A DNA stretch of 64,000 nt from Pseudomonadota bacterium (GTDB lineage: Bacteria; Pseudomonadota; Gammaproteobacteria; Burkholderiales; Rhodocyclaceae). Position 1 is the first letter of the stretch; every line of letters begins with the position of its first letter. Shown here in pieces: positions 46,155 through 56,283 of the stretch. Made by a program: the position numbers and the translations under genes. The notes beneath the pieces were generated by a model, which did not search any database, had not been told where the DNA came from, and was given only the letters and a program-made list of their open reading frames with translations. The stretch is from assembly GCA_026399515.1 (NCBI GenBank), contig JAPLQT010000117.1, positions 344,257-408,256 on the forward strand, read 5' to 3'.

Positions 46155-47526
46155 GTTCCGCTTGCGGCATCAATTGCCATTGTCGCAACTCCCCAGTCCT
46201 GTTCCCGCCCCTCACGAGCAAGCTCGAAGCATCGGCATGGCGTGCCGCGAAAGCGGTCATCTGCAATTGGTTTTCCTCAGGGAACAACGAGCATGTGCAG
46301 TAGAGCATTTTGCCACCGGGTGCCAGTACGCGCCACAGGGCATCGAGAATCTCTGCCTGGCTCCGGGCAAAACCCGCAATATCCGTTTCGCGCCTCAGCC
46401 ATTTGCCGTCGGGATGGCGGCGCACCACGCCCGAGGCGGTACATGGCACATCCGCCAGTATGCGCTGGAATGGACGAGCATCCCACCAGGTCTCGATGTC
46501 CCGGCAATCGGCGGTCTTCACTTCGGCGTGCAGGCCGAGGCGGTCGAGATTGTCGACGATACGCGCGGCCCTTGCCGGTTCGGCATCCAGCGCGAGCAAA
46601 TCGACGTCGGCGAGTTCCAACAGATGGGTAGTCTTGCCGCCGGGAGCGGCGCAGGCATCCAGAACGCGCATGCCGGCAGTTACATCGAGCAAGGGCCCCG
46701 CATGCTGGGCACCGCTATCCTGCACCGAAACCAGGCCATCAAAAAATCCCGGCAGCTTTTCCACTGCTTGCGGCCGCTCCAGCAGGATGGCGCATTCTGC
46801 ATCGGGGAGCAGCCTGGCGTCTATCCCGGCATCGCTCAACAAGGCCAAATACGCCCCTGCATCGATGCGACGCCGATTGACGCGCAAGGTCATGGGCGGA
46901 TGGGAATTGTCCGCGGCGAGTATGTCTTCCCAGTCCACCGGATGCGCCAGACGGATTTTTTCGATCCACCACGACGGGTGCTGGTAACGTGCCACCGGGT
47001 CTGCATTGGCTGCGGACAGTAGTTCCCCGTCACGCCGCAGACGATTGCGCAGCACCGCATTGACCAGCGACTTGAAACGCCCATGGTCGATTTCTCCGGC
47101 GGCATTGACCGCCTGATCGACGATGGTATGGGCATCGGCCGGTCTGGTTTCGAGCCGGTAGAGCGCGGCGAGCAGCAGTGCGCGCAGCATGATTTTTCCC
47201 GGCGTGTCGTCGCCGTCTTGCAGTGGAGTCCGCAACAAGCGGCCCAGCATGAAATCGCCGCGTCCGTATTGGCGCAGGGTTCCGTAAGCCAAGTCTTGGA
47301 CCGCGCCGCGTTGCCCGGCTGTCAGCGTCGATGCATGCGCTTGCCAGCAGGCCGCGAGCAAGGCGTCCAGGTTGCGCCCGGTGCCCGCGCCACGACTCGA
47401 GCCGGCCTGGCCATTCCCCTTGGGACGGTCGTCGATAACGCCGGCGATGACTTCGGCCGCCCGCATCAGGGCGTATGCCAGGGAGTCGGGGGCCAACAGG
47501 GGTTTGGATCGGCTGCTGGACTTCAT
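46114..47526 (-). CDS. rsmB: 16S rRNA (cytosine967-C5)-methyltransferase
   Basis: 470 residues. The N-terminal NusB-like helical domain (about 60-190) is followed by a Rossmann methyltransferase domain with SAM motif DACAAPGGKT, the VPCTASG motif IV (structural Cys) and catalytic CTCSLFPEEN. It methylates C967 of 16S rRNA. Slightly longer than E. coli RsmB (429) because of an N-terminal extension of about 40 residues with a GNGQAGSSRGAGTGRN insertion. Confidence 0.94.
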   Translation of the reverse strand: MKSSSRSKPLLAPDSLAYALMRAAEVIAGVIDDRPKGNGQAGSSRGAGTGRNLDALLAACWQAHASTLTAGQRGAVQDLAYGTLRQYGRGDFMLGRLLRTPLQDGDDTPGKIMLRALLLAALYRLETRPADAHTIVDQAVNAAGEIDHGRFKSLVNAVLRNRLRRDGELLSAANADPVARYQHPSWWIEKIRLAHPVDWEDILAADNSHPPMTLRVNRRRIDAGAYLALLSDAGIDARLLPDAECAILLERPQAVEKLPGFFDGLVSVQDSGAQHAGPLLDVTAGMRVLDACAAPGGKTTHLLELADVDLLALDAEPARAARIVDNLDRLGLHAEVKTADCRDIETWWDARPFQRILADVPCTASGVVRRHPDGKWLRRETDIAGFARSQAEILDALWRVLAPGGKMLYCTCSLFPEENQLQMTAFAARHADASSLLVRGGNRTGELRQWQLMPQAEHDGFFYVLLQKLE

Positions 47527-47637
47527 GGCCGCTTACCACGAAAGGCGAAGCGCGGATTATAGACAGCGACACAGCGGACGACTAACTTTCGGCACTGTCC
47601 GGCCGCCCGGCTCAGCAGGGCGAGCAGCGGAAAAGCG

Positions 47638-48480
47638 TCAGCTCATCGCCCGCAAACGGGCGACTCGCTCCTCGGTCGACGGATGGGTAGAGAACAATCC
47701 GGCGATGCCGCCCCCCGAGAGGGGATTCATGATCATCATCTGGGCGGTCTCGGGATGGGCCTCGGCCGGCGCCATGGGAATGCCCCGGGCATAGGCGTCG
47801 ATCTTGGTGAGCGCATCGGCGAGCGCGTTCGGATCGCCGCTGATCTCGGCGCCGCCGCGGTCGGCCTCGAACTCGCGGGCGCGCGAGATGGCCATCTGGA
47901 TCAATGCGGCGGCGAGCGGCGCCAGGATCATCACCAGGATTCCGGTCAGCGGATTGCCTCGCCGGCCATTCTCGTCGCGTCCGCCGAAGAACATGGCGAA
48001 GTTGGCCAGCGCCGAGATGGCGCCGGCCATGGTGGCGGAGATGGTCGAGATGAGGATGTCGCGGTGTTGGACGTGCGTCAGTTCGTGCGCCATGACGCCG
48101 CGCAACTCGCGCGCCGACAGCATCTGGAGGATGCCGCTGGTGGCGGCGACAGCGGCGTGCTCTGGATTGCGGCCTGTGGCAAAGGCATTCGGCTGCTGTT
48201 CGTCGATGATGTAGACGCGCGGCATCGGCAGGCCCGCGCGCGCCGCAAGATCCCTGACCATGGTGTAAAGATAGGGCGAGGAGGCTTCATCCACCTCCTG
48301 GGCGTTGTACATCTTCAGCACCATGGTGTCCGAAAACCAGTAGGCGAAGAAATTCATGACGCCACCGAACAAGAGCGCCATCAGCATGCCATTGGCGCCG
48401 CCCAGCATGCCGCCGATGGCGCCGAATAAGGCGACGATTGCGGCCATCAGGACCACGGTTTTTAGCCAGTTGCCGAACAT
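47638..48480 (-). CDS. htpX: Membrane metalloprotease HtpX
   Basis: 280 residues. Two N-terminal TM segments, the zinc motif HELTHVQH (HExxH), two further hydrophobic segments, and the third ligand Glu in [11 protein letters not shown]. It degrades misfolded membrane proteins. A GGAGAACC-type site precedes the start. It lies between fmt and rsmB, a normal betaproteobacterial arrangement. Confidence 0.96.
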   Translation of the reverse strand: MFGNWLKTVVLMAAIVALFGAIGGMLGGANGMLMALLFGGVMNFFAYWFSDTMVLKMYNAQEVDEASSPYLYTMVRDLAARAGLPMPRVYIIDEQQPNAFATGRNPEHAAVAATSGILQMLSARELRGVMAHELTHVQHRDILISTISATMAGAISALANFAMFFGGRDENGRRGNPLTGILVMILAPLAAALIQMAISRAREFEADRGGAEISGDPNALADALTKIDAYARGIPMAPAEAHPETAQMMIMNPLSGGGIAGLFSTHPSTEERVARLRAMS

Positions 48481-48536
48481 GGGGTTCTCCTTCTACTCCG
48501 AACGTGTTCGATTAAATGGGGGAGATGCGGGAAAAT

Positions 48537-49287
48537 TCAATCGACGCCGAAGCCTGCGCCGACCGCGACCGGGAATCCATGCAGGAAATCCCGGACGGGC
48601 AGGCGCTTGCCTCCCGGCTTTTGCAGTTCGGTCAGGCGCAGAGCCCCTGACCCGCAGGCCACCACAATCCCATTGTCATTCACTGCCAGCACCGTCCCCG
48701 GCGCACCGGTGGCGGCCTCGAGTTCAGCACGCGAAATCTTGAGCGGCACGCCATTGAAGATGGCCGTGGCGATCGGAAACGGGTTGAAGGCGCGCACCTG
48801 GCGTTCCAGCTCTTGCGCCGGCCGCCGCCAGTCGAGCGCCGCTTCGCGCTTGTCGATCTTGCCGGCGTAGGTCACGCCCTCGCCCGGCTGCGGGGTGGGC
48901 GCCAAGGTTTCAATCCTGGCCAGTGCGTCTACGATCAGTTCCGCGCCAAGCCGGGCCAGCTTGTCGTGCAGCGTGGCGGCGGTATCGTCCTTGACTATCG
49001 GCAACGCGCTGCGGCAGAATCAGGCCGTAGGCCGCCACGACCATAATGTCGGCAGCGACATCACGGAGCGGCTCATGGCTGGCCGGATCTTTCAGGCGCT
49101 CCGGCTGATACACCGCCAGGCCGCGCTCCAGGGCTAAGCGCTTGACCGCGCTGGGCAACAGTTGCATGCCGCGTCCGGCAGGACGATCCGGTTGAGTGAG
49201 CACCAGAGGCACGGTATGCCCGGCAGCCAGCAGGGCCTGTAGCGCCAGCGCGGCGAATTCCGGGGTGCCGGCGAAGATGATGCGCAT
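48537..49287 (-). pseudogene. fmt: Methionyl-tRNA formyltransferase with internal deletion and frameshift
   Basis: The N-terminal part starts at 49287 with [11 protein letters not shown] and runs to AAYGLILPQ. The C-terminal part ([24 protein letters not shown] to the end at 48537) is in another frame. At the junction near 49010 about 55-60 residues are absent compared with normal Fmt (about 310 residues). This includes the catalytic block with the conserved Asn, His and Asp around the HxSLLPxxRG and GVTIMQMDxGLDTG motifs. As it stands the gene cannot give active enzyme. Its start overlaps the stop of def by ATGA, the usual def-fmt pairing. A real loss or a missing piece in assembly are both possible; Fmt is normally important for growth. 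Confidence 0.88.
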
Positions 49288-49790
49288 CAGGCGGTGACCC
49301 GGGCGTGCTTGGTGAGCTTGCTCTTGATCCTTGACTGCTTGAGACGCGAGAGATACTCGACGAACACCTTGCCCTGCAAGTGATCCATTTCGTGCTGGAT
49401 GCATACCGCCAGCAGGTCCGAGGCTTCCAGTTCGAAAGGCTGGCCGTCCAGGCCGAGGGCGCGGACGCGCACCCAGGCGCTGCGGGTGACGGTTTCGTAA
49501 ACGCCCGGCACAGACAGACAGCCCTCTTCGCCCTCGCACTCGCCTTCCCGCGCCAGGATTTCGGGGTTGATGAAAGTCTGCAAGCTGGATTTGTCTTCCG
49601 AGACATCGATGACGATCAGTTGGATATGCCGGTCGACCTGGGTCGCCGCCAGACCGACGCCGGGCGCGGCGTACATGGTCTCGGCCATATCGGCGGCGAG
49701 TTGGCGTATGGATGCGTCCACGCGATCGACCTTGGCCGCCTTGGTGTGCAGGCGCGGATCGGGATAATAGATGATGGGAAGTTGCGCCAT
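49287..49790 (-). CDS. def: Peptide deformylase
   Basis: 167 residues. All three deformylase motifs are present: [15 protein letters not shown] (metal Cys91) and QHEMDHLQG (His133, Glu134, His137). It removes the formyl group from nascent proteins, in the pathway that needs fmt. The stop overlaps the fmt start. Confidence 0.97.
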   Translation of the reverse strand: MAQLPIIYYPDPRLHTKAAKVDRVDASIRQLAADMAETMYAAPGVGLAATQVDRHIQLIVIDVSEDKSSLQTFINPEILAREGECEGEEGCLSVPGVYETVTRSAWVRVRALGLDGQPFELEASDLLAVCIQHEMDHLQGKVFVEYLSRLKQSRIKSKLTKHARVTA

Positions 49791-49950
49791 GGCTGCCTGG
49801 ATTGAGAATTGACGGAGTTGTGACGGTTGTGAACTTGTTGCTGAATTAAATCATTACATGCAAAATTGCTTCCGGCTAACCCACTCGGGGACATGTGACC
49901 ACGGGTGCGGCTCGTTGGAGGATCGAATGCATGACCGGCAAGGTGCCACG

Positions 49951-51048
49951 ATGACCATGAATACGCGCATTATATCTGTGCTGTTGCTGACTTCTTCAAG
50001 CTTGATGCTGGGGCTGTCGAACCTGCCTGCGATGGCGCAGACCTCGCCCGCCCAATCTCCGGGCATGGCGCTGGAGCTGGCGGACGGTGCGCCCGATCGT
50101 CACATCGTGGTCCCCGGCGACACGCTCTGGAGCATCTCTTCGAAATTTCTCAAACAGCCTTATCGCTGGCCCGAAATCTGGCGCCTCAACCAGGAGCAGA
50201 TCGGTAATCCGCAGCGTATTTACCCCGGCCAAGTGGTGATACTCGACCGAAAAGGAGATCATCCGGGAGACCAGCCGCAGCTCAAGATCGCCGACGCCGT
50301 CGCCACAGCGGCCACCGTCAAGGCCGGACCGCAGATCTACAGCGAGAGCAACAAGCGGGAGATTTCCAGTATTCCCCAACAGGCGATCGAGCCTTTCCTG
50401 AGCGAGCCTCTGGTCGCGGAATCCGGCCAACTGGATAGCTCGCCGCGCATCGTCGCCACCCAGGAAGACCGGGTGTATATCGGCAAAGGCGATCTGGCGT
50501 ATGTCACCGGCGTGAAAGACCAGGCCAAGCTATGGCAGATCTACCGCCCGGGCAAGGCCCTGGTCGATCCCGAAACCAGGGAAACGCTGGGGTACGAAGC
50601 CTTCTACCTGGGTAGCGCAAGCCTGGTCCGTGAAGGCGAACCGACCACGTTCGAAGTCATCGCCTCACGCCGCGAGATCGGTCGCGGCGATCATCTGCTG
50701 CCCGCGCCGCGCCTCGATGTCATCAGTTATGTACCTCATGCGCCGGACAAGGCAATCAGGGGCCGTGTCGTCTCGGTCTATGGCGGGGTTGGCCAGGCGG
50801 GACGCGATTCGATCGTGACCTTGTCGCGCGGCAAACGCGACGGAATCGAAATCGGCCACGTACTTTCCTTGTCCCGCGCCGGTGCACAAGTCAGCGACCG
50901 CCATGAGGGCAAGAAGACGATCTATCAATTGCCGGACGAACGCTACGGACTGTTGTTTGTCTTCCGGGTTTTCGACCGGATCTCCTACGCACTGGTGATG
51001 AATGTCACCCGCACCGTCGAGATCGGCGACGTCGTCGCGAAGCCCTGA
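49951..51048 (+). CDS. Exported LysM domain protein
   Basis: 365 residues. A signal peptide (about 1-31) ends at AMAQ; one LysM domain follows (about 47-100: HIVVPGDTLWSISSKFLKQPYRWPEIWRLNQ ... IYPGQVVIL). The remainder has repeated strand-rich segments ending FVFRVFDRISYALVMNVTRTVEIGDVV, typical of the LysM protein found upstream of dprA in Betaproteobacteria. It should bind peptidoglycan in the periplasm. ATG at 49951 with AAGGTG five bases upstream. Divergent from def. Confidence 0.88.
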   Translation: MTMNTRIISVLLLTSSSLMLGLSNLPAMAQTSPAQSPGMALELADGAPDRHIVVPGDTLWSISSKFLKQPYRWPEIWRLNQEQIGNPQRIYPGQVVILDRKGDHPGDQPQLKIADAVATAATVKAGPQIYSESNKREISSIPQQAIEPFLSEPLVAESGQLDSSPRIVATQEDRVYIGKGDLAYVTGVKDQAKLWQIYRPGKALVDPETRETLGYEAFYLGSASLVREGEPTTFEVIASRREIGRGDHLLPAPRLDVISYVPHAPDKAIRGRVVSVYGGVGQAGRDSIVTLSRGKRDGIEIGHVLSLSRAGAQVSDRHEGKKTIYQLPDERYGLLFVFRVFDRISYALVMNVTRTVEIGDVVAKP

Positions 51049-51066
51049 CCAGGAAACCGCCTGTCC

Positions 51067-52185
51067 GTGAATAATCCCGATGCCGGCCTGGCATCCTGGA
51101 TCCGACTGACGCTGATCCATGGAGTCGGCGGCGAAACCCGGCGCCTGCTGCTCAAAACCTTCGGCCTGCCCGAGGCGATTTTCGGCGCCAGCATGGGCGC
51201 CTTGCGCGGCGTGATCGACCCGGCCCTGGCGGAACGCCTGCTCCTGTCCGATGCCGCCATTACCGCCGAAATCGATGCAACGCTAAGCTGGGCCGCCGAG
51301 CCCGGCAACACCATCGTCACCCTGGCGGACAGTGCCTATCCGCAGGCCTTGCTGACCAGCGCCGACCCGCCGATACTCCTGTATATGAAAGGCCGCGTCG
51401 ATCTGCTGAACCGGCCGGGAATGGCCATCGTCGGCAGCCGCAACGCCACCCCCCAGGGGATCGCCAACGCCGAGGCCTTCGCCGCGTCGCTGGCCGGCGT
51501 CGGACTGACCATCGTCAGCGGGCTGGCCCTAGGCATCGATGCGGCAGCGCACCGCGGCGCCTTGAGCGCAACCGGAGAGGATGCCGGTTCGACCATTGCC
51601 GTCATCGGCACCGGCGCCAATAGGATTTATCCGGCCCGCAACCGCGAACTGGCGCGCAGCATCGCGGCGCATGGATCCATCGTCAGCGAATTCCCGCTGA
51701 ATACCCCGGCCCTCGCCGGCAACTTCCCGCGCCGCAACCGCCTGATCGCCGGCCTGGCGCGCGGCTGCCTGGTGGTCGAAGCCGCCGCACGCAGCGGTTC
51801 GCTGATCACTGCCCGGCTGGCCGCCGAAGCGGGACGAGACGTATTCGCCATTCCCGGCTCGATCCATTCGCCGCTCGCCAAGGGCTGCCACCAGCTCATC
51901 AAGCAGGGCGCCAAACTGGTCGAATCGGCGCAGGATATTCTTGAAGAACTCGGCTGGCAGAGGATTAGCGCCGCTCCAGCCATTGACCTCGGCGCTTCGG
52001 CAACAGACGCAGCCACAGCCAATCTGCTGGCGGAACTGGGACACGATCCCTGCGATATCGACACGCTCGCCGCGCGTTCCGGCTTGACGCCCGAGGCGCT
52101 TCTTGCCATGCTGTTGCAACTTGAACTGGACGGTCATGTCGCCAATCTGCCCGGGGGTCGCTATCAGCGCGTACAACGTATATAA
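51067..52185 (+). CDS. dprA: DNA processing protein DprA
   Basis: 372 residues from a GTG start. N-terminal SAM-like helices, the Rossmann-like DprA core with GSRNATPQG and IVSGLALGIDAAAHRGAL, and a C-terminal winged helix (about 310-370). It loads RecA on incoming single-stranded DNA during natural transformation. It starts 18 bases after the LysM gene. Confidence 0.95.
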   Translation: MNNPDAGLASWIRLTLIHGVGGETRRLLLKTFGLPEAIFGASMGALRGVIDPALAERLLLSDAAITAEIDATLSWAAEPGNTIVTLADSAYPQALLTSADPPILLYMKGRVDLLNRPGMAIVGSRNATPQGIANAEAFAASLAGVGLTIVSGLALGIDAAAHRGALSATGEDAGSTIAVIGTGANRIYPARNRELARSIAAHGSIVSEFPLNTPALAGNFPRRNRLIAGLARGCLVVEAAARSGSLITARLAAEAGRDVFAIPGSIHSPLAKGCHQLIKQGAKLVESAQDILEELGWQRISAAPAIDLGASATDAATANLLAELGHDPCDIDTLAARSGLTPEALLAMLLQLELDGHVANLPGGRYQRVQRI

Positions 52186-52242
52186 ATAAAGCATAATCAC
52201 CAGCGTGCCCCAAAGTCGTCCCCTTTAATCCCTGACAAAAAC

Positions 52243-52713
52243 ATGTTCGATATCCTCGTCTATCTCTTCGAAACCTATGCCCAGCCCGGCGCCTGCCCGG
52301 AATCCTCGGTGCTCGCGCGCAAGCTTTCCGCGATCGGATTCGAGCAGGATGATATTTCGGCGGCGCTCGAATGGCTGTCCGGCCTCGAATCCCTGGCCGA
52401 GGAAGATCATCCCAACCACCATCGGCTCATGTCCGCATCCCGGTCGGTGCGGCTTTACTGCGCGGCCGAGCTCGCCAAACTGCCCACGCAATGCCGCGGC
52501 TTTCTATGTTTCCTGGAAAATGCCGAGGCCATCGACACTGTCCTGCGCGAGATGATCATCGAGCGTGCCATGGTGCTGAGGGAGTCAGTGGTCTCCCTGG
52601 ACAAACTCAAGATCATCGTGCTGATGGTGTTGTGGCGGCGGCATCGTTCGCTCGACACGTTGTTGATGGAAGAGCTCCTCACGGCCGGCGACGAATTGCC
52701 TTTCGTGCATTGA
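52243..52713 (+). CDS. smg: Smg family protein (DUF494)
   Basis: 156 residues. FDILVYLFETY at the start, an acidic helical middle and ELLTAGDELPFVH at the end match Smg/DUF494, a small protein of unknown function encoded next to dprA in many proteobacteria. Confidence 0.93.
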   Translation: MFDILVYLFETYAQPGACPESSVLARKLSAIGFEQDDISAALEWLSGLESLAEEDHPNHHRLMSASRSVRLYCAAELAKLPTQCRGFLCFLENAEAIDTVLREMIIERAMVLRESVVSLDKLKIIVLMVLWRRHRSLDTLLMEELLTAGDELPFVH

Positions 52714-52807
52714 GTGCCAATTACATCACCGAAGAAAACACCGACACCTTGCCAGCCGCCACCCCACGCGCTTATCATGCGGCGCTTCGCCTGCCCGACC
52801 GCCGCCA

Positions 52808-55456
52808 ATGAGTAAACAACTGATCATCGCCGAAAAACCCTCGGTCGCCCAGGACATCGCTCGGGCGCTCGGTGGTTTCGACAAGCAGGGCGACTATTTC
52901 GAGAGCGCCGACTACGTGCTCTCCTCGGCCATCGGCCATCTGCTGGAACTGACGGTGCCCGAGGAATACGAGGTAAAGCGTGGCAAATGGTCGTTCGCCC
53001 ACCTGCCGGTGATTCCGCCGCACTTCGCCCTGAACCCGATCGACAAGACCGCCGAGCGGCTGAAGCTGCTGACGCGACTGATCAAGCGCAAGGATGTCGG
53101 CGGCCTGGTCAACGCCTGCGACGCCGGGCGCGAGGGTGAATTGATATTCCGCTACGTGGCGCAACACGCCAAGACCGACAAGCCGATCCGCCGCCTGTGG
53201 CTGCAATCGATGACCCAGGGCGCGATCCGCGACGGTTTCGCGCATCTGCGTTCGGACGAGGAAATGCAGCCTCTTGCCGATGCCGCACGCTGCCGCTCCG
53301 AGGCCGATTGGCTGATCGGCATCAATGGCACACGCGCCATGACAGCCTTCAACTCGAAAAGCGGCGGCTTCCACAAGACGCCGGTCGGCCGCGTGCAGAC
53401 GCCGACGCTGGCGGTGCTGGTGGAGCGCGAGGAGAAGATACGCAAGTTCGTTTCGCGCGATTACTGGGAGCTGGAGGCCGAGTTCGGCGCCGTCGCCGGC
53501 ACTTATCGCGGCCGCTGGTTCGACGAGAAATTCAAGAAGCCCAGCGGTGCCGAGAGCGACGAACATGCCCGCGCCGAACGCCTCTGGGATGTCGCTAAGG
53601 CCAACGCGCTGCGCGAGAAATGTCTCGGCAAGCCGGGCAGCGTCACGGAAGAGAGCAAGCCGACCACGCAACTGCCACCCCAGTTGTTCGACCTGACCTC
53701 GCTCCAGCGCGAAGCCAACGGGCGCTTCGGCTTCTCGGCCAAATCGACGCTGGGCCTGGCCCAGGCGCTCTACGAAAAGCACAAAGTGCTGACGTATCCG
53801 CGGACCGATTCGCGCTGCCTGCCCGAGGATTACATCGCCAACGTCAAGGAGACGCTGCAAGTCCTCGGCGAAACCCAGTACGCGACGCATGCCGGGCAGA
53901 TCCTCAAGAACGGCTGGGTGCATCCCAACAAGCGCATCTTCAACAACGCCAAGATCACCGACCACTTCGCCATCATCCCCACGGCGCAGGCGCCGAAACA
54001 CCTGTCGGAACCCGAACAGAAGCTCTACGACCTGGTGACCAAGCGCTTCCTCGCCATCTTCTATCCGGCCGCCGAATACAACGTCACCACCCGCATCACC
54101 CGCGTCGAAGGCGAGCCGTTCAAGACTGAGGGCAAGGTGCTGGTCACGGCGGGTTGGCTTACCGTGTATGGCAAGGAAGTGAAGGAAGTACTCGCCGAAG
54201 GCGAGGGGGATGGCACCGGCGCCGGCGCGCAACTGGTGGCGGTGGAAAAGAACGAGCGGGTCTGGGCCAACGATGTCGAGGTCAAGCCGAACCAGACCAA
54301 ACCGCCGCCGCGCTTCAACGAAGCCACGCTGCTCTCCGCCATGGAAGGCGCAGGCAAGCTGGTCGAGGACGAGGAGCTGCGCGAGGCCATGGCGGCGCGC
54401 GGCCTGGGCACGCCGGCGACCCGCGCGGCGACCATCGAAGGCCTGATCTACGAGGAATACGTCCATCGCAACGGCCGGGAACTGCAACCGACGGCGAAGG
54501 CCTTCTCCCTGCTGTTCGCGCTCTCCAAACTTGGCGTCGATGAATTGCGTTCGCCGGAGCTCACCGGCAACTGGGAATATCAGTTGCGTCAGATGGAACA
54601 CGGAGCGCTGGCGCGCAATGAATTCATGGACCACATCGTCACCCAGACCCAGGAGATGGTCGAGCGCATCAAGCACGGCGAAATCCCCGACGAAGCCTTC
54701 AGCACGCTGAAGAAACCCTGCCCCAAATGCGGCGGAGTGATCCAGGAAAACTACAAGAAGTTCCAGTGCAAGTCCTGCGACTTCTCCTTGTGGAAAGTCG
54801 TCGCCAGCCGCCAATACGAACCGGAGGAAGTCGAAGAGCTGCTGGAGAAGCGCGTCGTCGGCCCCTTGCAAGGCTTTCGCAGCAAGATGGGTCGGCCGTT
54901 CGCGGCGATCATCAAGCTCAACGCCGAACTGCAACCCGAGTTCGACTTCGGCCAGAGCAACGAAGGCGCGGATGAAGAAGTCGATTTCAGCGGCCAGGAG
55001 CCGCTCGGCCCCTGTCCCAAGTGCGGCGCCGGCATCTTTGAACACGGCATGGCCTATGTCTGCGAGAAGTCGGTCGGCCCGGCGAAGAGCTGCGATTTCC
55101 GTTCCGGCAAGATCATCCTGCAGCAACCGGTGGAACGGGCGCAGATGCAAAAATTGCTCGCCACCGGCAAGACCGACTTGTTGAAGGAATTCATTTCATC
55201 GCGCACCAAGCGCAAGTTTTCCGCCTACCTGGTACGCGCAAGCGACGGCAAGGTCGGTTTCGAATTCGAGCCGCGCGCGCCGAAAGTCGCCAAGGCTGGG
55301 GTAGCCGCCAAGCCTGAGAAAGCCGCGCCTGCCGCTCCGGCTGCGAAGCCCCCGAAGTCAGTGAAAGCGCCTGTCGCCAAGGCGAAAAAACCCACCACAG
55401 CCAAAGCAGCCGCACCGGCCAAGCCAGCAGTTAAGAAGCGCGTGGCAAAGAAATAG
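52808..55456 (+). CDS. topB: DNA topoisomerase III
   Basis: 882 residues. TOPRIM domain at the N terminus (IIAEKPSVAQDIARALG ... DAGREGELIF), the type IA core with active-site Tyr330 in LTYPRTDSR, then two zinc-ribbon segments (CPKCGG with CKSC; CPKCGAG with later Cys) and a Lys/Ala/Pro-rich tail of about 60 residues. It decatenates DNA through single-strand passage. Longer than E. coli TopB (653) owing to the zinc ribbons and tail. A 6-bp stem (55473-55489) lies after the stop without a T run. Confidence 0.94.
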   Translation: MSKQLIIAEKPSVAQDIARALGGFDKQGDYFESADYVLSSAIGHLLELTVPEEYEVKRGKWSFAHLPVIPPHFALNPIDKTAERLKLLTRLIKRKDVGGLVNACDAGREGELIFRYVAQHAKTDKPIRRLWLQSMTQGAIRDGFAHLRSDEEMQPLADAARCRSEADWLIGINGTRAMTAFNSKSGGFHKTPVGRVQTPTLAVLVEREEKIRKFVSRDYWELEAEFGAVAGTYRGRWFDEKFKKPSGAESDEHARAERLWDVAKANALREKCLGKPGSVTEESKPTTQLPPQLFDLTSLQREANGRFGFSAKSTLGLAQALYEKHKVLTYPRTDSRCLPEDYIANVKETLQVLGETQYATHAGQILKNGWVHPNKRIFNNAKITDHFAIIPTAQAPKHLSEPEQKLYDLVTKRFLAIFYPAAEYNVTTRITRVEGEPFKTEGKVLVTAGWLTVYGKEVKEVLAEGEGDGTGAGAQLVAVEKNERVWANDVEVKPNQTKPPPRFNEATLLSAMEGAGKLVEDEELREAMAARGLGTPATRAATIEGLIYEEYVHRNGRELQPTAKAFSLLFALSKLGVDELRSPELTGNWEYQLRQMEHGALARNEFMDHIVTQTQEMVERIKHGEIPDEAFSTLKKPCPKCGGVIQENYKKFQCKSCDFSLWKVVASRQYEPEEVEELLEKRVVGPLQGFRSKMGRPFAAIIKLNAELQPEFDFGQSNEGADEEVDFSGQEPLGPCPKCGAGIFEHGMAYVCEKSVGPAKSCDFRSGKIILQQPVERAQMQKLLATGKTDLLKEFISSRTKRKFSAYLVRASDGKVGFEFEPRAPKVAKAGVAAKPEKAAPAAPAAKPPKSVKAPVAKAKKPTTAKAAAPAKPAVKKRVAKK

Positions 55457-55554
55457 GGTTTCGGAATTCAGGTTTCGGCGGCACCGAAATCGTCGCCCCT
55501 CCTCAACCTGTGAGTCATCTTCCGCGCTTGCTCCTTGACCGGTCCATGGCCGGG

Positions 55555-56226
55555 TCAGGCGATCCTGTCCCGCAGCCATCGTCCGATGGCCTGAATTTCC
55601 TCAAGGCAGACGGCGTGCGGCATGGGATATTCATGCCACTCGACCCGGTAGCCGTGGCGTTTCAGGAAGTCCCTGGCGCGGATTCCCAGTTCGGGCGACA
55701 CCACGTCGTCTTCGCTGCCATGGGCCGCGAAAATCGGCACTGCCTTGTTGGCATCGGTCGCTTCCTCTTCGAGCAAACGCGGAATCGGGATGTAGGTCGA
55801 TAGCGCGATGACGCCCGCCAACGGCTCCGGATGGGTCAGTGCCGTCGTGTACGCAACCGCCCCGCCTTGGGAAAAGCCAGCGAGGAAGATGTGGGAACAG
55901 GGGATGCCGCGCTCATTCTCTTGCGCGATGAGGCGCCGAATCGCCAGTCGGGATTGGACGATTCCGGCTTCGTCCACCTCGCGATTGGCGCTGTCCAACG
56001 AAATGATGTCGTACCAGGCGCGCATGACATATCCGCCGTTGCAGGTCACCGGCATGTGCGGTGCGTGCGGAAAGACAAAGCGGACACCGGGACCCCGCTC
56101 CAATCCGAACTCCGGTACCACGGATTCGAAATCCGAGCCATCGGCCCCCAGGCCGTGCATCCAGATTACGGAAAACCGGGGTGCGTCGGACGTCTCGACT
56201 TCGATGGCGGGGAGCAATTCATTCAT
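55555..56226 (-). CDS. Alpha/beta-hydrolase carboxylesterase
   Basis: 223 residues. GFSQGG holds nucleophile Ser119, GSEDDVV the Asp (about 173) and PMPHAV the His (about 204), the triad of the phospholipase/carboxylesterase (EstB-like) group. WMHGLGADG gives the oxyanion loop. It hydrolyses short acyl esters. Confidence 0.93.
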   Translation of the reverse strand: MNELLPAIEVETSDAPRFSVIWMHGLGADGSDFESVVPEFGLERGPGVRFVFPHAPHMPVTCNGGYVMRAWYDIISLDSANREVDEAGIVQSRLAIRRLIAQENERGIPCSHIFLAGFSQGGAVAYTTALTHPEPLAGVIALSTYIPIPRLLEEEATDANKAVPIFAAHGSEDDVVSPELGIRARDFLKRHGYRVEWHEYPMPHAVCLEEIQAIGRWLRDRIA

Positions 56227-56283
56227 GGGTCATTCCTTGTCGAAGTTTCGATAGTCTCCCGTCCGCGGCGGCGGGCAGAGGTC

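Noticed and set aside
52775..55150. Minus-strand open frame of 791 codons opposite topB
   Set aside because: Antisense shadow of a gene with a full topoisomerase III motif set; the translation is rich in low-complexity stretches.
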